A stretch of 64,000 nucleotides of DNA from Enterobacter hormaechei ATCC 49162. Lineage in GTDB: Bacteria > Pseudomonadota > Gammaproteobacteria > Enterobacterales > Enterobacteriaceae. This document shows, one piece after another, positions 38,149 to 47,381 of this stretch. Location: positions 496,001-560,000 of the forward strand of contig NZ_MKEQ01000002.1 in assembly GCF_001875655.1 (NCBI RefSeq). The letters run 5' to 3'. A model generated the notes under the pieces. The model saw only the letters and a list, made by a program, of their open reading frames with translations. It searched no databases and was not told the DNA's origin. Every line of letters starts with the position of its first letter. Position 1 is the first letter of the stretch. The translations under genes were made by a program, and so were the position numbers.

Positions 38149-38177
38149 GCGGGGAGGCGCAAGAGGCGCCTCCCCGC
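38149..38177 (-). terminator. Terminator after galP
   Basis: A 12-bp perfect stem (GCGGGGAGGCGC at 38149-38160 and GCGCCTCCCCGC at 38166-38177) around a 5-nt loop, just downstream of the galP stop. The following minus-strand sequence is only partly T-rich. Confidence 0.6.
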
Positions 38178-38184
38178 AGGAGGA

Positions 38185-39582
38185 TCAGTCGTGTGCGCCG
38201 ATTTCGCGCAGAGGACGACCTTTCATCAGGTTACGTTCAATGTGTTCCAGTGAAACGTGTTTGGTTTCAGGAACCAGCCAGATCGTGAGAACAATAAAGA
38301 ACAGGTTCAGACCGGCGTAGACCCAGAAGGTATTGGCGTTACCCAGGGTATTGAGCATGGTCAGGAACGTTGCGCCGACGATCATGTTGGCAATCCAGTT
38401 GGTCGCGGTAGAGCAGGTGATACCAAAATCACGCCCTTTCAGCGGCTGGATCTCAGAGCACAGCACCCAAATCAGCGGACCGGCGCTCATCGCGAAACCG
38501 ATGATAAACATCAGCAGCATCGCCACGGCGAAGTATTGTGCCGTTGGGGAGTGAATGCCCATGTGCATCATAGTACCCAGTACGCCCATACCGACAGCCA
38601 TGACCAGGAAGCCCAGCGTCAGGGTTGGCTTACGTCCCCAGCGGTCTACCAGACCGATGGCGATAAAGGTTGCCAGCACGTTGGTCAGACCGACGATCAC
38701 GGTGCCCCACATCTGCTCGGTGGTGTTGGTGTAACCCGCCAGTTCGAAGATTTTTGGCGCGTAATACATGATGACGTTCATCCCGGTGAACTGCTGCATG
38801 ATCTGTAACAGCACGCCGAGGAATACCGCGCGGCGGAAGTTGCTGTTCTCTTTGAACAGCGCCCAGCCGGACTGTTTCACCTTCAGGCTTTCGCGGATCT
38901 CTTCCAGCTCGTTTTTGGCTTCGGCGCTGGTATCACGCAGGCGTAAGAGCACGCGTTCGGCATCATGGAAGCGGCGTTTGGCGGCAAACCAGCGCGGGCT
39001 GTCCGGCAGGAAGAAGACGCCGATCAGCAGCAGAACGGCAGGAATGATGATCACACCCAGCATCCAGCGCCACGCGCCGCTGTAGCTGAACGCGGTATCG
39101 GAGAGATAAGCCCCCAGAATACCGATGGTGATCATCAGCTGATACATGGAAATCATGCTGCCGCGGATTTTTTCCGGCGCGATTTCGGACAGGTACAGCG
39201 GAGCAGTATAAGACGCCACGCCCACCGCCAGACCCAGCAGCACGCGGGAGAGGATCAGCACTTCAACGTTAGGCGCAGCAGCCGAGAACAGTGAACCGGC
39301 AACGAACAGGATCGCGCCGATCATCAGGCTCTTTTTACGCCCGAGCTTGAAGGAGAGCCAGCCGCTGCCGACCGCACCGACGGCGGCGCCGAACATCATG
39401 GAGCTAACCACCCATTCCTGAGTGTGTGCGCTAATCTGGAACTCATCGGTGATGAACGGTAATGCACCGGCAATTACGCCAATATCCAGGCCAAAGAGTA
39501 ATCCTGCCAGAGCGGCAAGGAAGCAGACGAAGAACGTCATTGCCTTATTGGACGTACGCCCCTGTTTATTATTGTCAGGCAT
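38185..39582 (-). CDS. galP: Galactose:H+ symporter GalP
   Basis: A 465-residue sugar-porter MFS protein (E. coli 464) importing galactose and glucose with protons. Twelve hydrophobic segments are visible, with the sugar-porter motifs PDSPRW after helix 6, DRWGRKP between helices 8 and 9 and VPETKH near the C-terminus. The Shine-Dalgarno is GGAGGG, 4 nt upstream of the ATG. CRP and GalR sites lie 66-100 bp upstream. Confidence 0.96.
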   Translation of the reverse strand: MPDNNKQGRTSNKAMTFFVCFLAALAGLLFGLDIGVIAGALPFITDEFQISAHTQEWVVSSMMFGAAVGAVGSGWLSFKLGRKKSLMIGAILFVAGSLFSAAAPNVEVLILSRVLLGLAVGVASYTAPLYLSEIAPEKIRGSMISMYQLMITIGILGAYLSDTAFSYSGAWRWMLGVIIIPAVLLLIGVFFLPDSPRWFAAKRRFHDAERVLLRLRDTSAEAKNELEEIRESLKVKQSGWALFKENSNFRRAVFLGVLLQIMQQFTGMNVIMYYAPKIFELAGYTNTTEQMWGTVIVGLTNVLATFIAIGLVDRWGRKPTLTLGFLVMAVGMGVLGTMMHMGIHSPTAQYFAVAMLLMFIIGFAMSAGPLIWVLCSEIQPLKGRDFGITCSTATNWIANMIVGATFLTMLNTLGNANTFWVYAGLNLFFIVLTIWLVPETKHVSLEHIERNLMKGRPLREIGAHD

Positions 39583-39647
39583 TATGCCCTCCAGTTGAGT
39601 TATCAGTTTTTACGATATTAAGGGTAGGTGAGCGACTCATAAAAATA

Positions 39648-39663
39648 TGTGAGTCAAATCACA
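39648..39663. promoter_or_regulatory. CRP binding site upstream of galP
   Basis: TGTGAGTCAAATCACA has perfect TGTGA-N6-TCACA half sites and is adjacent to the gal operator. GalP is catabolite-activated in E. coli. Confidence 0.85.
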
Positions 39664-39666
39664 ACG

Positions 39667-39682
39667 GTGTAATCGGTTACAC
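39667..39682. promoter_or_regulatory. GalR/GalS operator upstream of galP
   Basis: GTGTAATCGGTTACAC is a full match to the gal operator consensus GTGNAANCGNTTNCAC. It lies 3 bp beyond the CRP site and about 85 bp upstream of the galP start, which implies galactose induction. Confidence 0.92.
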
Positions 39683-39869
39683 TAGCCTGTAACCGTAAAA
39701 ATAATTAAAGCTTTGAAAATATAGAGGTAAATTAATTGATGTGCATCGCGTTTGCACAAATTTCAGACTTAACTGAAAGGGAATGTAACAGCAGAAGAAA
39801 TGCGATCATGCAAAGGGATTATTCTGAAAGCGAAGTATAGAGGGTGAGGTGTAAGCGGTTCCAAATATT

Positions 39870-39948
39870 GCCGGGTGGCGGCTGCGCCTTACCCGGCCTA
39901 CAAAAACTCACTACTCGTAGGTCGGGTAAGGCATAGCCGCCACCCGAC
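39870..39948. repeat. BIME: two inverted REP units between metK and galP
   Basis: One unit, GCCGGGTGGCGGCTGCGCC...ACCCGGC, lies at 39870-39898. Its inverted partner, GTCGGGTAAGGCATAGCC...CACCCGAC, lies at 39921-39948. The whole stretch 39683-39950 otherwise has no gene; the region 39583-39700 holds the galP promoter. Confidence 0.85.
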
Positions 39949-39950
39949 AT

Positions 39951-39977
39951 AAAAAAGGCCAGCACAAAGGCTGGCCT
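39951..39977 (-). terminator. Terminator after metK
   Basis: On the minus strand AGGCCAGC (39977-39970) pairs with GCTGGCCT (39963-39956) around a 6-nt loop and ends in a run of six T. Confidence 0.9.
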
Positions 39978-39998
39978 GTTTAAGCTACTGTCAGTCGA

Positions 39999-41153
39999 TT
40001 ATTTCAGACCGGCAGCATCACGCAGCAGGGCGGCTTTGTCGGTTTTTTCCCATGGGAAATGTTCGCGACCAAAGTGACCGTACGCCGCGGTTTCCTGGTA
40101 GATTGGGTGCAGCAGATCCAGCATCTGAATCAGACCGTATGGACGCAGGTCGAAGAACTCACGCACCAGCAGGGTCAGCTGTTCTGAAGGCACTTTTTCA
40201 GTCCCGAAGGTTTCAACCATGATCGAGGTTGGCTCAGCCACGCCGATAGCGTAGGAAACCTGAATCTCACAGCGGTCAGCCAGGCCCGCAGCAACGATGT
40301 TTTTCGCCACATAACGTGCAGCGTACGCAGCAGAACGGTCAACTTTAGACGGATCTTTACCGGAGAATGCACCGCCGCCGTGACGGGCCATGCCGCCGTA
40401 GGTATCAACGATGATTTTACGACCGGTCAGACCGCAGTCACCCATTGGGCCGCCGATAACAAAGCGTCCGGTTGGGTTGATGAAGAATTTGGTCGCAGAG
40501 CTCAGCCATTCAGTTGGCAGAACCGGCTTGATGATCTCTTCCATCACCGCTTCTTGCAGGGATTTCTGGTCAATCTCTTCAGCATGCTGCGTGGAGAGAA
40601 CCACGGCATCGATACCGACGATTTTCCCGTCGTCATACTGGAAGGTCACCTGGCTTTTCGCATCCGGACGCAGCCACGGCAGGGTGCCGTTTTTACGCAC
40701 TTCAGCCTGACGCTGCACCAGACGGTGTGCGTAGGTCACAGGGGCTGGCATCAGCACGTCGGTTTCGTTGGTTGCATAACCGAACATCAGGCCCTGGTCG
40801 CCCGCGCCCTGTTCCAGCGGATCGGCACGATCAACGCCCTGGTTGATGTCGGGAGACTGTTTGCCAATCGCGCTCAGTACCGCGCAGGAGTTGGCATCAA
40901 AGCCCATATCAGAATGCACATAGCCGATCTCACGCACCGTGTTACGGGTGATCTCTTCGATATCAACCCATGCGCTGGTGGTGATCTCACCGCCAACCAG
41001 AACCATGCCGGTTTTGACATAGGTTTCACACGCTACGCGCGCCTTTGGATCCTGCGCGAGGATCGCATCCAGCACCGCATCGGAGATTTGGTCAGCAATT
41101 TTATCAGGATGTCCTTCTGATACGGACTCGGACGTAAACAGGTGTTTTGCCAT
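39999..41153 (-). CDS. metK: S-adenosylmethionine synthetase
   Basis: A 384-residue enzyme, the same length as E. coli MetK, making SAM from methionine and ATP. The signatures [12 protein letters not shown] and [16 protein letters not shown] are present. SAM feeds methylation (trmB, rsmE here) and, after decarboxylation, spermidine synthesis. The upstream region has met boxes for MetJ. Confidence 0.98.
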   Translation of the reverse strand: MAKHLFTSESVSEGHPDKIADQISDAVLDAILAQDPKARVACETYVKTGMVLVGGEITTSAWVDIEEITRNTVREIGYVHSDMGFDANSCAVLSAIGKQSPDINQGVDRADPLEQGAGDQGLMFGYATNETDVLMPAPVTYAHRLVQRQAEVRKNGTLPWLRPDAKSQVTFQYDDGKIVGIDAVVLSTQHAEEIDQKSLQEAVMEEIIKPVLPTEWLSSATKFFINPTGRFVIGGPMGDCGLTGRKIIVDTYGGMARHGGGAFSGKDPSKVDRSAAYAARYVAKNIVAAGLADRCEIQVSYAIGVAEPTSIMVETFGTEKVPSEQLTLLVREFFDLRPYGLIQMLDLLHPIYQETAAYGHFGREHFPWEKTDKAALLRDAAGLK

Positions 41154-41578
41154 GTTTTATTTCACCTAAGAGGAATTTGGTTAGCTCAAGCTGCTGTGTG
41201 GAATAGCCAAAGGAGATAATTCTACCAAGGCCTACAGGATTTTGACACTGGCAGTCTGAGTGTTAATCGGTATGGATGGATTAACATCTGGACGTCTATT
41301 TTAGGTCACTTCTTCACCCGATTTCCAGTTTTTTTTGATTCACCTCTCACTGCGTTGAAAACACGGCTGGAAATTTTTCCTGACGACGCTGGCAACCTGC
41401 GCATTTTTGTTTTGCTTTTTAGCGACCTTCTCGGTATAAAACGCGGCGCGCGGCTCATATAAAATAAGCGCTCGATGAACACATCGTGTCGCCACTTCCA
41501 GCCGGGTTAAGCAGTGAACTTTTAGCTTTGGCTTGTGGTCCGTTTCAACAGAGGCGGCCGTGGAGGTGATACGAGATA
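41154..41578. other. Intergenic region with metK promoter and speA leader
   Basis: No gene supported here. Met boxes lie at 41282-41297. The rest must hold the divergent promoters of metK and the yqgB-speA unit. Confidence 0.5.
41282..41297 (-). promoter_or_regulatory. MetJ operator (two adjacent met boxes) upstream of metK
   Basis: Read on the minus strand, AGACGTCC and AGATGTTA are tandem 8-bp matches (7/8 and 5/8) to the met box AGACGTCT, about 130 bp upstream of the metK start. This implies SAM-dependent repression by MetJ. Confidence 0.75.
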
Positions 41579-41719
41579 ATGAACCATCGTTTTCCGCTCA
41601 TTCAGCGTAGCCGTTCTGGCGCGCATGTGATTCCCACCCGCACTTCTGGTCTAAACACCTGCCGATGTTATACCCATCTCGGTGCTTCTCAGGATTCCAG
41701 AGCCGGTCACGCTTTGTGA
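41579..41719 (+). CDS. Candidate short leader ORF upstream of yqgB-speA
   Basis: A 46-codon frame starting ATG with GGAGGTGATAC upstream (spacing 11 nt to GGAGG). The product is rich in Arg, His and Ser (MNHRFPLIQRSRSGAHV at the start) and has no similarity that I recognise. Its position in the leader of arginine decarboxylase mRNA makes a regulatory leader peptide conceivable. It could equally be a chance frame; only conservation would decide. Confidence 0.3.
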   Translation: MNHRFPLIQRSRSGAHVIPTRTSGLNTCRCYTHLGASQDSRAGHAL

Positions 41720-41813
41720 AAACTGAACAAGGGCGCTCTTGTTAATACAGGAGTTTTCTCGTGGTTTCGCCGAACCTTGTCATACAGAGTTCGGATACGT
41801 GTTTTACAATGAT

Positions 41814-41945
41814 ATGAATAAGAAACCGGTCGCACGGTCTGGATTTCAGCATACTCTGCTGGGAAATGGAGCCGTTAATGGGTTGTTATCGCCGTATAAC
41901 GCTGCGATAGTAGTCAACTGTTTTACACTTAATACAAAGAGTTGA
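41814..41945 (+). CDS. yqgB: Acid stress small protein YqgB
   Basis: A 43-residue protein matching E. coli YqgB in length, in the start MNKKPVA and in the C-terminal block [11 protein letters not shown]. It lies just upstream of speA, as in E. coli. The middle part has diverged. There is no good Shine-Dalgarno before the ATG, and the stop is 8 nt before the speA start, consistent with coupling. Confidence 0.8.
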   Translation: MNKKPVARSGFQHTLLGNGAVNGLLSPYNAAIVVNCFTLNTKS

Positions 41946-41953
41946 GGTTCGCT

Positions 41954-43930
41954 ATGTCTGACGACATGTCTTCGCTTTCGCCTTCGTCAGCAGGCGAACA
42001 GGGTGTACTACGTTCTATGCAGGAGGTTGCGATGAGCTCCCAGGAAGCCAGCAAGATGCTGCGTACTTACAATATTGCCTGGTGGGGCAATAACTACTAC
42101 GACGTCAACGAGCTGGGTCACATCAGTGTCTGCCCGGATCCGGACGTCCCGGAAGCGCGCGTGGATCTCGCTAAACTGGTGAAAGCCCGTGAAGCGCAGG
42201 GCCAGCGCTTGCCTGCACTGTTCTGCTTCCCGCAGATCCTGCAACATCGCCTGCGTTCTATTAACGCCGCGTTTAAACGCGCGCGCGAATCGTATGGTTA
42301 TAACGGCGACTATTTCCTCGTTTACCCGATCAAGGTAAACCAGCACCGCCGCGTAATTGAGTCCCTGATCCACTCCGGCGAACCGCTGGGCCTGGAAGCA
42401 GGCTCTAAAGCGGAGCTGATGGCGGTCCTGGCCCACGCGGGCATGACCCGGTCGGTGATCGTCTGTAACGGCTATAAGGACCGCGAATACATTCGTCTGG
42501 CGCTGATTGGCGAGAAGATGGGCCATAAGGTCTATCTGGTGATCGAGAAGATGACCGAAATCGCGATCGTGCTGGAAGAGGCCGAGCGTCTGAACGTGAT
42601 CCCACGCCTTGGCGTACGTGCGCGTCTGGCCTCGCAGGGGTCCGGTAAGTGGCAGTCTTCCGGCGGTGAAAAATCCAAGTTCGGCCTCGCGGCGAACCAG
42701 GTGCTGCAACTGGTGGAAATCCTGCGCGAGCGCGGTCGTCTGGACAGCATTCAGCTGCTGCACTTCCACCTCGGCTCGCAGATGGCCAATATCCGCGACA
42801 TCGCCACCGGCGTGCGTGAATCCGCGCGTTTCTACGTTGAGCTGCATAAGCTTGGCGTGAATATTCAGTGCTTTGACGTGGGCGGCGGCCTGGGCGTGGA
42901 CTACGAAGGGACCCGCTCACAGTCTGACTGCTCGGTCAACTACGGCCTGAACGAATACGCCAATAACATCATCTGGGCGATTGGCGATGCCTGCGAAGAG
43001 CACGGCCTGCCGCATCCGACGGTGATCACCGAATCTGGACGCGCGGTTACCGCGCACCATACGGTGCTGGTTTCTAACATCATCGGCGTTGAGCGTAGCG
43101 AAATCACCGAAGCCACGCCTCCGGCAGACGATGCCCCGCGTTCTCTGCAAAGCATGTGGGAAACCTGGCAGGAGATGCACGAGCCGGGCACGCGCCGTTC
43201 CCTGCGCGAATGGCTACACGACAGCCAGATGGACCTGCACGATATTCACGTCGGCTATTCTTCGGGCACCTTTAGCCTGCAAGAGCGCGCATGGGCCGAG
43301 CAGCTCTATCTGAATATGTGCCATGAGGTGCAGAAGCAGCTCGACCCGAGCAACCGTGCGCACCGTCCGATTATCGACGAGTTGCAGGAGCGTATGGCGG
43401 ACAAAATGTACGTCAACTTCTCCCTGTTCCAGTCGATGCCGGATGCCTGGGGTATCGACCAGCTGTTCCCGGTTCTGCCGCTGGAAGGGCTGAATCATGC
43501 GCCGGAACGTCGCGCGGTGCTGCTGGACATCACCTGTGACTCCGATGGCGCGATTGACCACTACGTCGACGGTGACGGTATTGCGACGACCATGCCGATG
43601 CCGGAGTACGATCCAGAGAACCCGCCAATGCTGGGCTTCTTTATGGTGGGGGCGTATCAGGAGATCCTGGGCAATATGCACAACCTGTTCGGCGATACCG
43701 AAGCGGTTGACGTGTTTGTCTTCCCTGACGGCAGCGTGGAGGTTGAGCTGTCCGACGAAGGGGACACGGTGGCAGACATGCTCGAATACGTTCAGCTGGA
43801 TCCGAAAAAACTGCTCACCCAGTTCCGCGATCAGGTCAAAAACACCGGTCTGGACGATGCCTTGCAGCAGCAGTTCCTCGAAGAGTTTGAAGCGGGTCTG
43901 TACGGGTACACCTACCTGGAAGACGAGTAA
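41954..43930 (+). CDS. speA: Biosynthetic arginine decarboxylase
   Basis: A 658-residue PLP enzyme, the same length as E. coli SpeA, converting arginine to agmatine. The PLP lysine is Lys127 (YPIKVNQHR), followed by the Gly-rich phosphate loop [10 protein letters not shown]. Start 41954 (MSDDMS) has GAGG 6 nt upstream. Agmatine is passed to SpeB. Confidence 0.97.
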   Translation: MSDDMSSLSPSSAGEQGVLRSMQEVAMSSQEASKMLRTYNIAWWGNNYYDVNELGHISVCPDPDVPEARVDLAKLVKAREAQGQRLPALFCFPQILQHRLRSINAAFKRARESYGYNGDYFLVYPIKVNQHRRVIESLIHSGEPLGLEAGSKAELMAVLAHAGMTRSVIVCNGYKDREYIRLALIGEKMGHKVYLVIEKMTEIAIVLEEAERLNVIPRLGVRARLASQGSGKWQSSGGEKSKFGLAANQVLQLVEILRERGRLDSIQLLHFHLGSQMANIRDIATGVRESARFYVELHKLGVNIQCFDVGGGLGVDYEGTRSQSDCSVNYGLNEYANNIIWAIGDACEEHGLPHPTVITESGRAVTAHHTVLVSNIIGVERSEITEATPPADDAPRSLQSMWETWQEMHEPGTRRSLREWLHDSQMDLHDIHVGYSSGTFSLQERAWAEQLYLNMCHEVQKQLDPSNRAHRPIIDELQERMADKMYVNFSLFQSMPDAWGIDQLFPVLPLEGLNHAPERRAVLLDITCDSDGAIDHYVDGDGIATTMPMPEYDPENPPMLGFFMVGAYQEILGNMHNLFGDTEAVDVFVFPDGSVEVELSDEGDTVADMLEYVQLDPKKLLTQFRDQVKNTGLDDALQQQFLEEFEAGLYGYTYLEDE

Positions 43931-43943
43931 GGCATTCGCCTTT

Positions 43944-43980
43944 CCCCTCTCCCCTTTGGGGAGAGGGTTAGGGTGAGGGG
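43944..43980. repeat. CCCTCTCCCC palindromic repeat after speA
   Basis: A single copy of the CCCTCTCCCC...GGGGAGAGGG unit followed by TTAGGGTGAGGGG, the same orientation as 24526-24561. Confidence 0.85.
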
Positions 43981-44063
43981 CAAAGACCGCACGATGCCCT
44001 ATACTCACTTGAACCCGTATGAATTAACGGCGATAATTCGCCCCACTATGCGATTTACGAATC

Positions 44064-44109
44064 AATCCCTTCCTCGTCGGGTTTAACGACGCGGAGGGGA
44101 TTTTTTTTT
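44064..44109 (+). terminator. Terminator/attenuator between speA and speB
   Basis: AATCCCTTCCTCGTCG pairs imperfectly with CGACGCGGAGGGGATT around a 7-nt loop, followed by nine T (44101-44109), 40 bp before the speB start. It suggests that speB has its own promoter or depends on readthrough. Confidence 0.85.
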
Positions 44110-44149
44110 CATCTGTTTTTAATGTATCGACTTTATAAGAGGTCAGGAC

Positions 44150-45070
44150 ATGAGCACTCTAGGTCATCAGTACGATAACTCTCTGGTATCTAACGCGTTT
44201 GGTTTTTTACGCCTTCCGATGAACTTCCAGCCGTACGACAGCGATGCGGACTGGGTGATCACCGGCGTACCGTTCGACATGGCTACGTCCGGTCGCGCAG
44301 GTGGACGTCATGGCCCGGCGGCGATCCGTCAGGTCTCCACCAACCTGGCCTGGGAGCACAACCGCTTCCCGTGGAACTTCGACATGCGCGAGCGCCTGAA
44401 CGTGGTGGACTGCGGTGACCTGGTGTACGCCTTCGGCGACGCCCGCGAAATGAGCGAAAAATTACAGGCGCACGCCGAGAAGCTGCTGGCGGCCGGTAAA
44501 CGCATGCTCTCCTTCGGCGGTGACCACTTCGTCACTCTGCCGCTGCTGCGCGCCCACGCGAAGCACTTCGGTAAAATGGCGCTGGTGCACTTCGATGCGC
44601 ACACCGACACCTACGCGAACGGCTGCGAGTTCGACCACGGCACCATGTTCTACACCGCGCCAAACGAAGGTCTGATCGACCCGAACCACTCCGTGCAGAT
44701 CGGTATCCGTACCGAATTCGACAAAGACAACGGCTTCACCGTGCTCGACGCGGGCCAGGTGAACGATCGCGGCGTGGACGATATTCTGGCTCAGGTTAAG
44801 CAGATCGTAGGCGATATGCCTGTTTACCTGACCTTCGATATCGACTGCCTGGATCCGGCATTTGCGCCAGGTACCGGTACGCCGGTGATTGGCGGCCTGA
44901 CGTCAGACCGCGCCATCAAACTGGTGCGCGGCCTGAAGGATCTGAACATCGTCGGGATGGACGTGGTGGAAGTGGCTCCGGCCTATGACCAGTCCGAGAT
45001 CACCGCGCTGGCCGCGGCGACCCTGGCGCTGGAAATGCTCTACATCCAGGCGGCGAAAAAGGGCGAATAA
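44150..45070 (+). CDS. speB: Agmatinase
   Basis: A 306-residue ureohydrolase, the same length as E. coli SpeB, hydrolysing agmatine to putrescine and urea. The Mn ligands are in [13 protein letters not shown] and [14 protein letters not shown]. The Shine-Dalgarno is AGAGG. It is followed by a strong hairpin. Confidence 0.97.
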   Translation: MSTLGHQYDNSLVSNAFGFLRLPMNFQPYDSDADWVITGVPFDMATSGRAGGRHGPAAIRQVSTNLAWEHNRFPWNFDMRERLNVVDCGDLVYAFGDAREMSEKLQAHAEKLLAAGKRMLSFGGDHFVTLPLLRAHAKHFGKMALVHFDAHTDTYANGCEFDHGTMFYTAPNEGLIDPNHSVQIGIRTEFDKDNGFTVLDAGQVNDRGVDDILAQVKQIVGDMPVYLTFDIDCLDPAFAPGTGTPVIGGLTSDRAIKLVRGLKDLNIVGMDVVEVAPAYDQSEITALAAATLALEMLYIQAAKKGE

Positions 45071-45083
45071 GCCTTACGCGCTG

Positions 45084-45122
45084 ATTGCTGCTGCGCGACG
45101 CATGCGCAGCAGCAATATTTTC
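45084..45122 (+). terminator. Terminator after speB
   Basis: A perfect 13-bp stem (ATTGCTGCTGCGC, 45084-45096, and GCGCAGCAGCAAT, 45104-45116) is followed by ATTTT. Confidence 0.85.
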
Positions 45123-45401
45123 TCCGGCCAGCAGGACGATCGCCTGCAACGTTACGTGCGTCAAAAAGACCCTACCGCTATCATCACCTTCGCCACCCGC
45201 ATTCCTTGTAACATTCTGTTTTCATTTGGCTGAAAATCCCCGACCTATTTCCCGTTTAAAAATTATGGAAATGATATTTATCCATTCAGCGCAGAAAATA
45301 ATAATGAGGAATAACAGTGCAAATGTACCTTCTCCTTTTGCCTGCCTTATGTATTATCCAGTGTGTTTTTTTATCAGTGTGATTGTCACGCAACTAAAAT
45401 G

Positions 45402-45416
45402 GTTTACCTGTGAAAC
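45402..45416. promoter_or_regulatory. Palindrome 1 of the catabolic cluster, imperfect
   Basis: GTTTACCTGTGAAAC shares GTTT and GTGAAAC with the other two sites. It is the most distal and least symmetric of the three. Confidence 0.4.
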
Positions 45417-45447
45417 TCGTTGTTTAATAAGGATAAAATAAAGCATT

Positions 45448-45463
45448 GTTTCACAGGTGAAAC
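45448..45463. promoter_or_regulatory. Palindrome 2 of the catabolic cluster
   Basis: GTTTCACAGGTGAAAC has 7-bp inverted arms, extended to 8 by flanking T and A. GTTTCA/TGAAAC half sites occur in known IclR-family operators such as KdgR's. Confidence 0.6.
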
Positions 45464-45633
45464 AGCAAGGCTTTTGCCTTTTTATTTTTAAGGAATAAAA
45501 ATAAAAGCCATCGATAAATCGTATTCTTTCACGCCGCAATAATGAAAATTTCATATCGCTGCATTTTTTCGTGATCCCTTGCACACTTAGTTAATTAATT
45601 GCCGATCAATTAACAAATTCGTCACATTGCCGC

Positions 45634-45661
45634 TTGACGAAACATTCACCGCTTTTATATT
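45634..45661 (+). promoter_or_regulatory. Sigma70-type promoter of the catabolic cluster
   Basis: TTGACG (45634-45639) and TATATT (45656-45661) are separated by 16 bp, about 60 bp upstream of the first gene. The expected transcript start near 45668 lies just before palindrome 3. Confidence 0.6.
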
Positions 45662-45684
45662 GACCGTATTAAATAAGAAACAGA

Positions 45685-45700
45685 GTTTCATATATGAAAC
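45685..45700. promoter_or_regulatory. Palindrome 3, perfect, between promoter and first gene
   Basis: GTTTCATATATGAAAC is a perfect 16-bp palindrome located about 20-30 bp after the predicted transcript start, a typical repressor position. The IclR-type regulator encoded at 48140 is the likely ligand. Confidence 0.7.
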
Positions 45701-45719
45701 AAAGGCCTGGAGGATCGTG

Positions 45720-46043
45720 ATGAGCTGGATAGGCGTATGTGACGCAGAGCAAGTACAGGAAGATTTCCCTTTTAGTGGCAACGTCGACGGGAAAGAGATC
45801 GGCGTGTATTTGATTGACGGTGAATATTACGCGCTGGAAGACGTATGCCCACACGCTTACGCCCTGCTGAGCCAGGGCTTCGTGGAAGATGGCAAAGTGG
45901 AATGTCCGCTGCATGAGGCGGTGTTCGACGTCAAAACCGGCCAGTGTCTGCACGGCCCCGGGGGTCGCAACCTCAACCGTTACCCGGTTCGGGTCTTTGA
46001 AAACCAGATTCAGATTACCTTCGTTGAGGAGACCGTGGCATGA
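45720..46043 (+). CDS. Rieske [2Fe-2S] ferredoxin component
   Basis: A 107-residue Rieske protein that passes electrons to the oxygenase. The cluster ligands are Cys43-x-His45 and Cys62-x2-His65 (DVCPHAY and ECPLHEA). Start 45720 has GGAGG about 8 nt upstream. It is the first gene of the 14-gene cluster and overlaps the next by 4 nt (ATGA). With the oxygenase (46359) and the FAD reductase (49933) it makes a three-component Rieske oxygenase. Confidence 0.93.
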   Translation: MSWIGVCDAEQVQEDFPFSGNVDGKEIGVYLIDGEYYALEDVCPHAYALLSQGFVEDGKVECPLHEAVFDVKTGQCLHGPGGRNLNRYPVRVFENQIQITFVEETVA

Positions 46044-46348
46044 GCGACACGCTGAACTACAACCCGGCGCTGCCGGAAAGCCGCCAGTTTACCCCGCCGG
46101 CAGAAGGCGGTAATGGCGCCATTCACAAGCCGGGTGATTACCAGAATCTCATTTGGCAGACCCGCAGCCGCGAGCCGGAAAGCTGGGAAATGAACCTGAT
46201 TGCGACGCTCGAAGATCTCTTCGAACAGGGCGTTGAAACCCTGCCGGAGCTGGTGAGCGGGCTGAACGCAGTGCGTATGCACGACCAGCAGGGCGAGCCG
46301 TGGAGCGACGCCAGCTTCCAGGCATTCTTACAGGTTAACGGCTACTGA
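46040..46348 (+). CDS. Small conserved protein with recombinase-like HTH domain
   Basis: A 102-residue soluble protein. The N-terminal half is Pro/Gly-rich and the C-terminal half (about 52-102) is helical and ends WSDASFQAFLQVNGY, resembling the small helix-turn-helix module next to serine-recombinase domains. It sits between the two Rieske components and is translationally coupled to the first, suggesting an accessory role in the oxygenase rather than recombination. I cannot assign a function. Confidence 0.7.
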   Translation: MSDTLNYNPALPESRQFTPPAEGGNGAIHKPGDYQNLIWQTRSREPESWEMNLIATLEDLFEQGVETLPELVSGLNAVRMHDQQGEPWSDASFQAFLQVNGY

Positions 46349-46358
46349 GGGCAACGCG

Positions 46359-47381
46359 ATGACGACTACCGTACAAAACTATCTGGATAAAGGTCTGCGC
46401 GGCCTCTGGTATCCGGTGCTGGCGAGCTGGGAAGTGCAGTCTGCGCCGGTGGGCATCACCCGCCTGGGTGAACAGATTGTGGTCTGGCGCAACAAAGACG
46501 GGCAGGTGCAGGCGCTGGAGGACCGCTGTCCGCACCGCGGCGCGCGTCTGTCGATGGGCTGGAATCTCGGGGACCGCATCGCCTGCTGGTATCACGGGGT
46601 GGAAGTGGCGGGTAACGGCGAAGTGAAAGACGTGCCCGCCGTGGACAAATGTCCGCTGGTCGGCCAGCAGTGCGTGCGCAGCTATAACGTGCAGGAGGCG
46701 CACGGCGCCATTTTCCTCTGGTTTGGCGTCACCGCGGACCAGCAGCCGGACGAGCTGACCTTCCCGGACGAACTGGCCGACACGGAAAACTTCAGCAATT
46801 TCCTCTGCACCGCCGCGTGGAAATGCAATTACCAGTACGCGCTGGAAAACGTGATGGATCCGATGCACGGCACTTATCTGCACTCCTCCTCACACTCGAT
46901 GGCGGAAGGGGACCGCAAGGCCGACATGGTGCTCCAGCCGACGAAAACCGGCTTTATTTTCGAGAAGAAGGGGCAGAGCGGCGTCAACTTCGACTGGGTA
47001 GAGCTGGGCAACAGCGGCACCTGCTGGATGCGCCTCTCCATTCCGTATAAGAAGCGTTTCGGACCGGGCGGCCACTTCTTTATCGTCGGCATGGTGGTGC
47101 CGGAAGATAACGACAACTGCCGCGTTTTCTTCTGGCGCATACGCCGCGTACAGGGCTGGCAGCGTGATATGTGGCGCTTCATGTACCGCAACCGCCTGGA
47201 AAAACTGCACTGGGAAGTGCTGGAGCAGGACCGCGTGGTGCTGGAGAGCCTGGCGCCCAACGCGCGCGACCATGAATACCTGTATCAGCACGACGTTGGC
47301 CTCTCTCGCCTGCGCCGCATGATGCAAAAGGCCGCCAAAGAGCAGCTGGCGATGCGCGAAGCACAGCAGGGAGCCGCCTGA
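46359..47381 (+). CDS. Rieske non-heme iron oxygenase, catalytic subunit
   Basis: A 340-residue oxygenase. The Rieske ligands are Cys57-x-His59 and Cys76-x2-His79 (DRCPHRGAR and ACWYHG). The mononuclear iron motif is in NVMDPMHGTYLH, with His170 and His175 and bridging Asp167. The length fits the O-demethylase/single-subunit type (vanillate demethylase, phthalate dioxygenase group) rather than alpha-beta dioxygenases. It overlaps the SDR start by one base (TGATG). The substrate is probably aromatic. Confidence 0.92.
   Translation: MTTTVQNYLDKGLRGLWYPVLASWEVQSAPVGITRLGEQIVVWRNKDGQVQALEDRCPHRGARLSMGWNLGDRIACWYHGVEVAGNGEVKDVPAVDKCPLVGQQCVRSYNVQEAHGAIFLWFGVTADQQPDELTFPDELADTENFSNFLCTAAWKCNYQYALENVMDPMHGTYLHSSSHSMAEGDRKADMVLQPTKTGFIFEKKGQSGVNFDWVELGNSGTCWMRLSIPYKKRFGPGGHFFIVGMVVPEDNDNCRVFFWRIRRVQGWQRDMWRFMYRNRLEKLHWEVLEQDRVVLESLAPNARDHEYLYQHDVGLSRLRRMMQKAAKEQLAMREAQQGAA

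Larger units (their letters stand above)
45123..45633. other. A+T-rich control region upstream of the catabolic cluster
   Basis: No convincing gene. This roughly 500-bp A+T-rich stretch contrasts with the G+C-rich genes that follow. It holds two GTTT...AAAC palindromes (45402-45416 and 45448-45463), and the promoter lies at its end. Confidence 0.55.
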
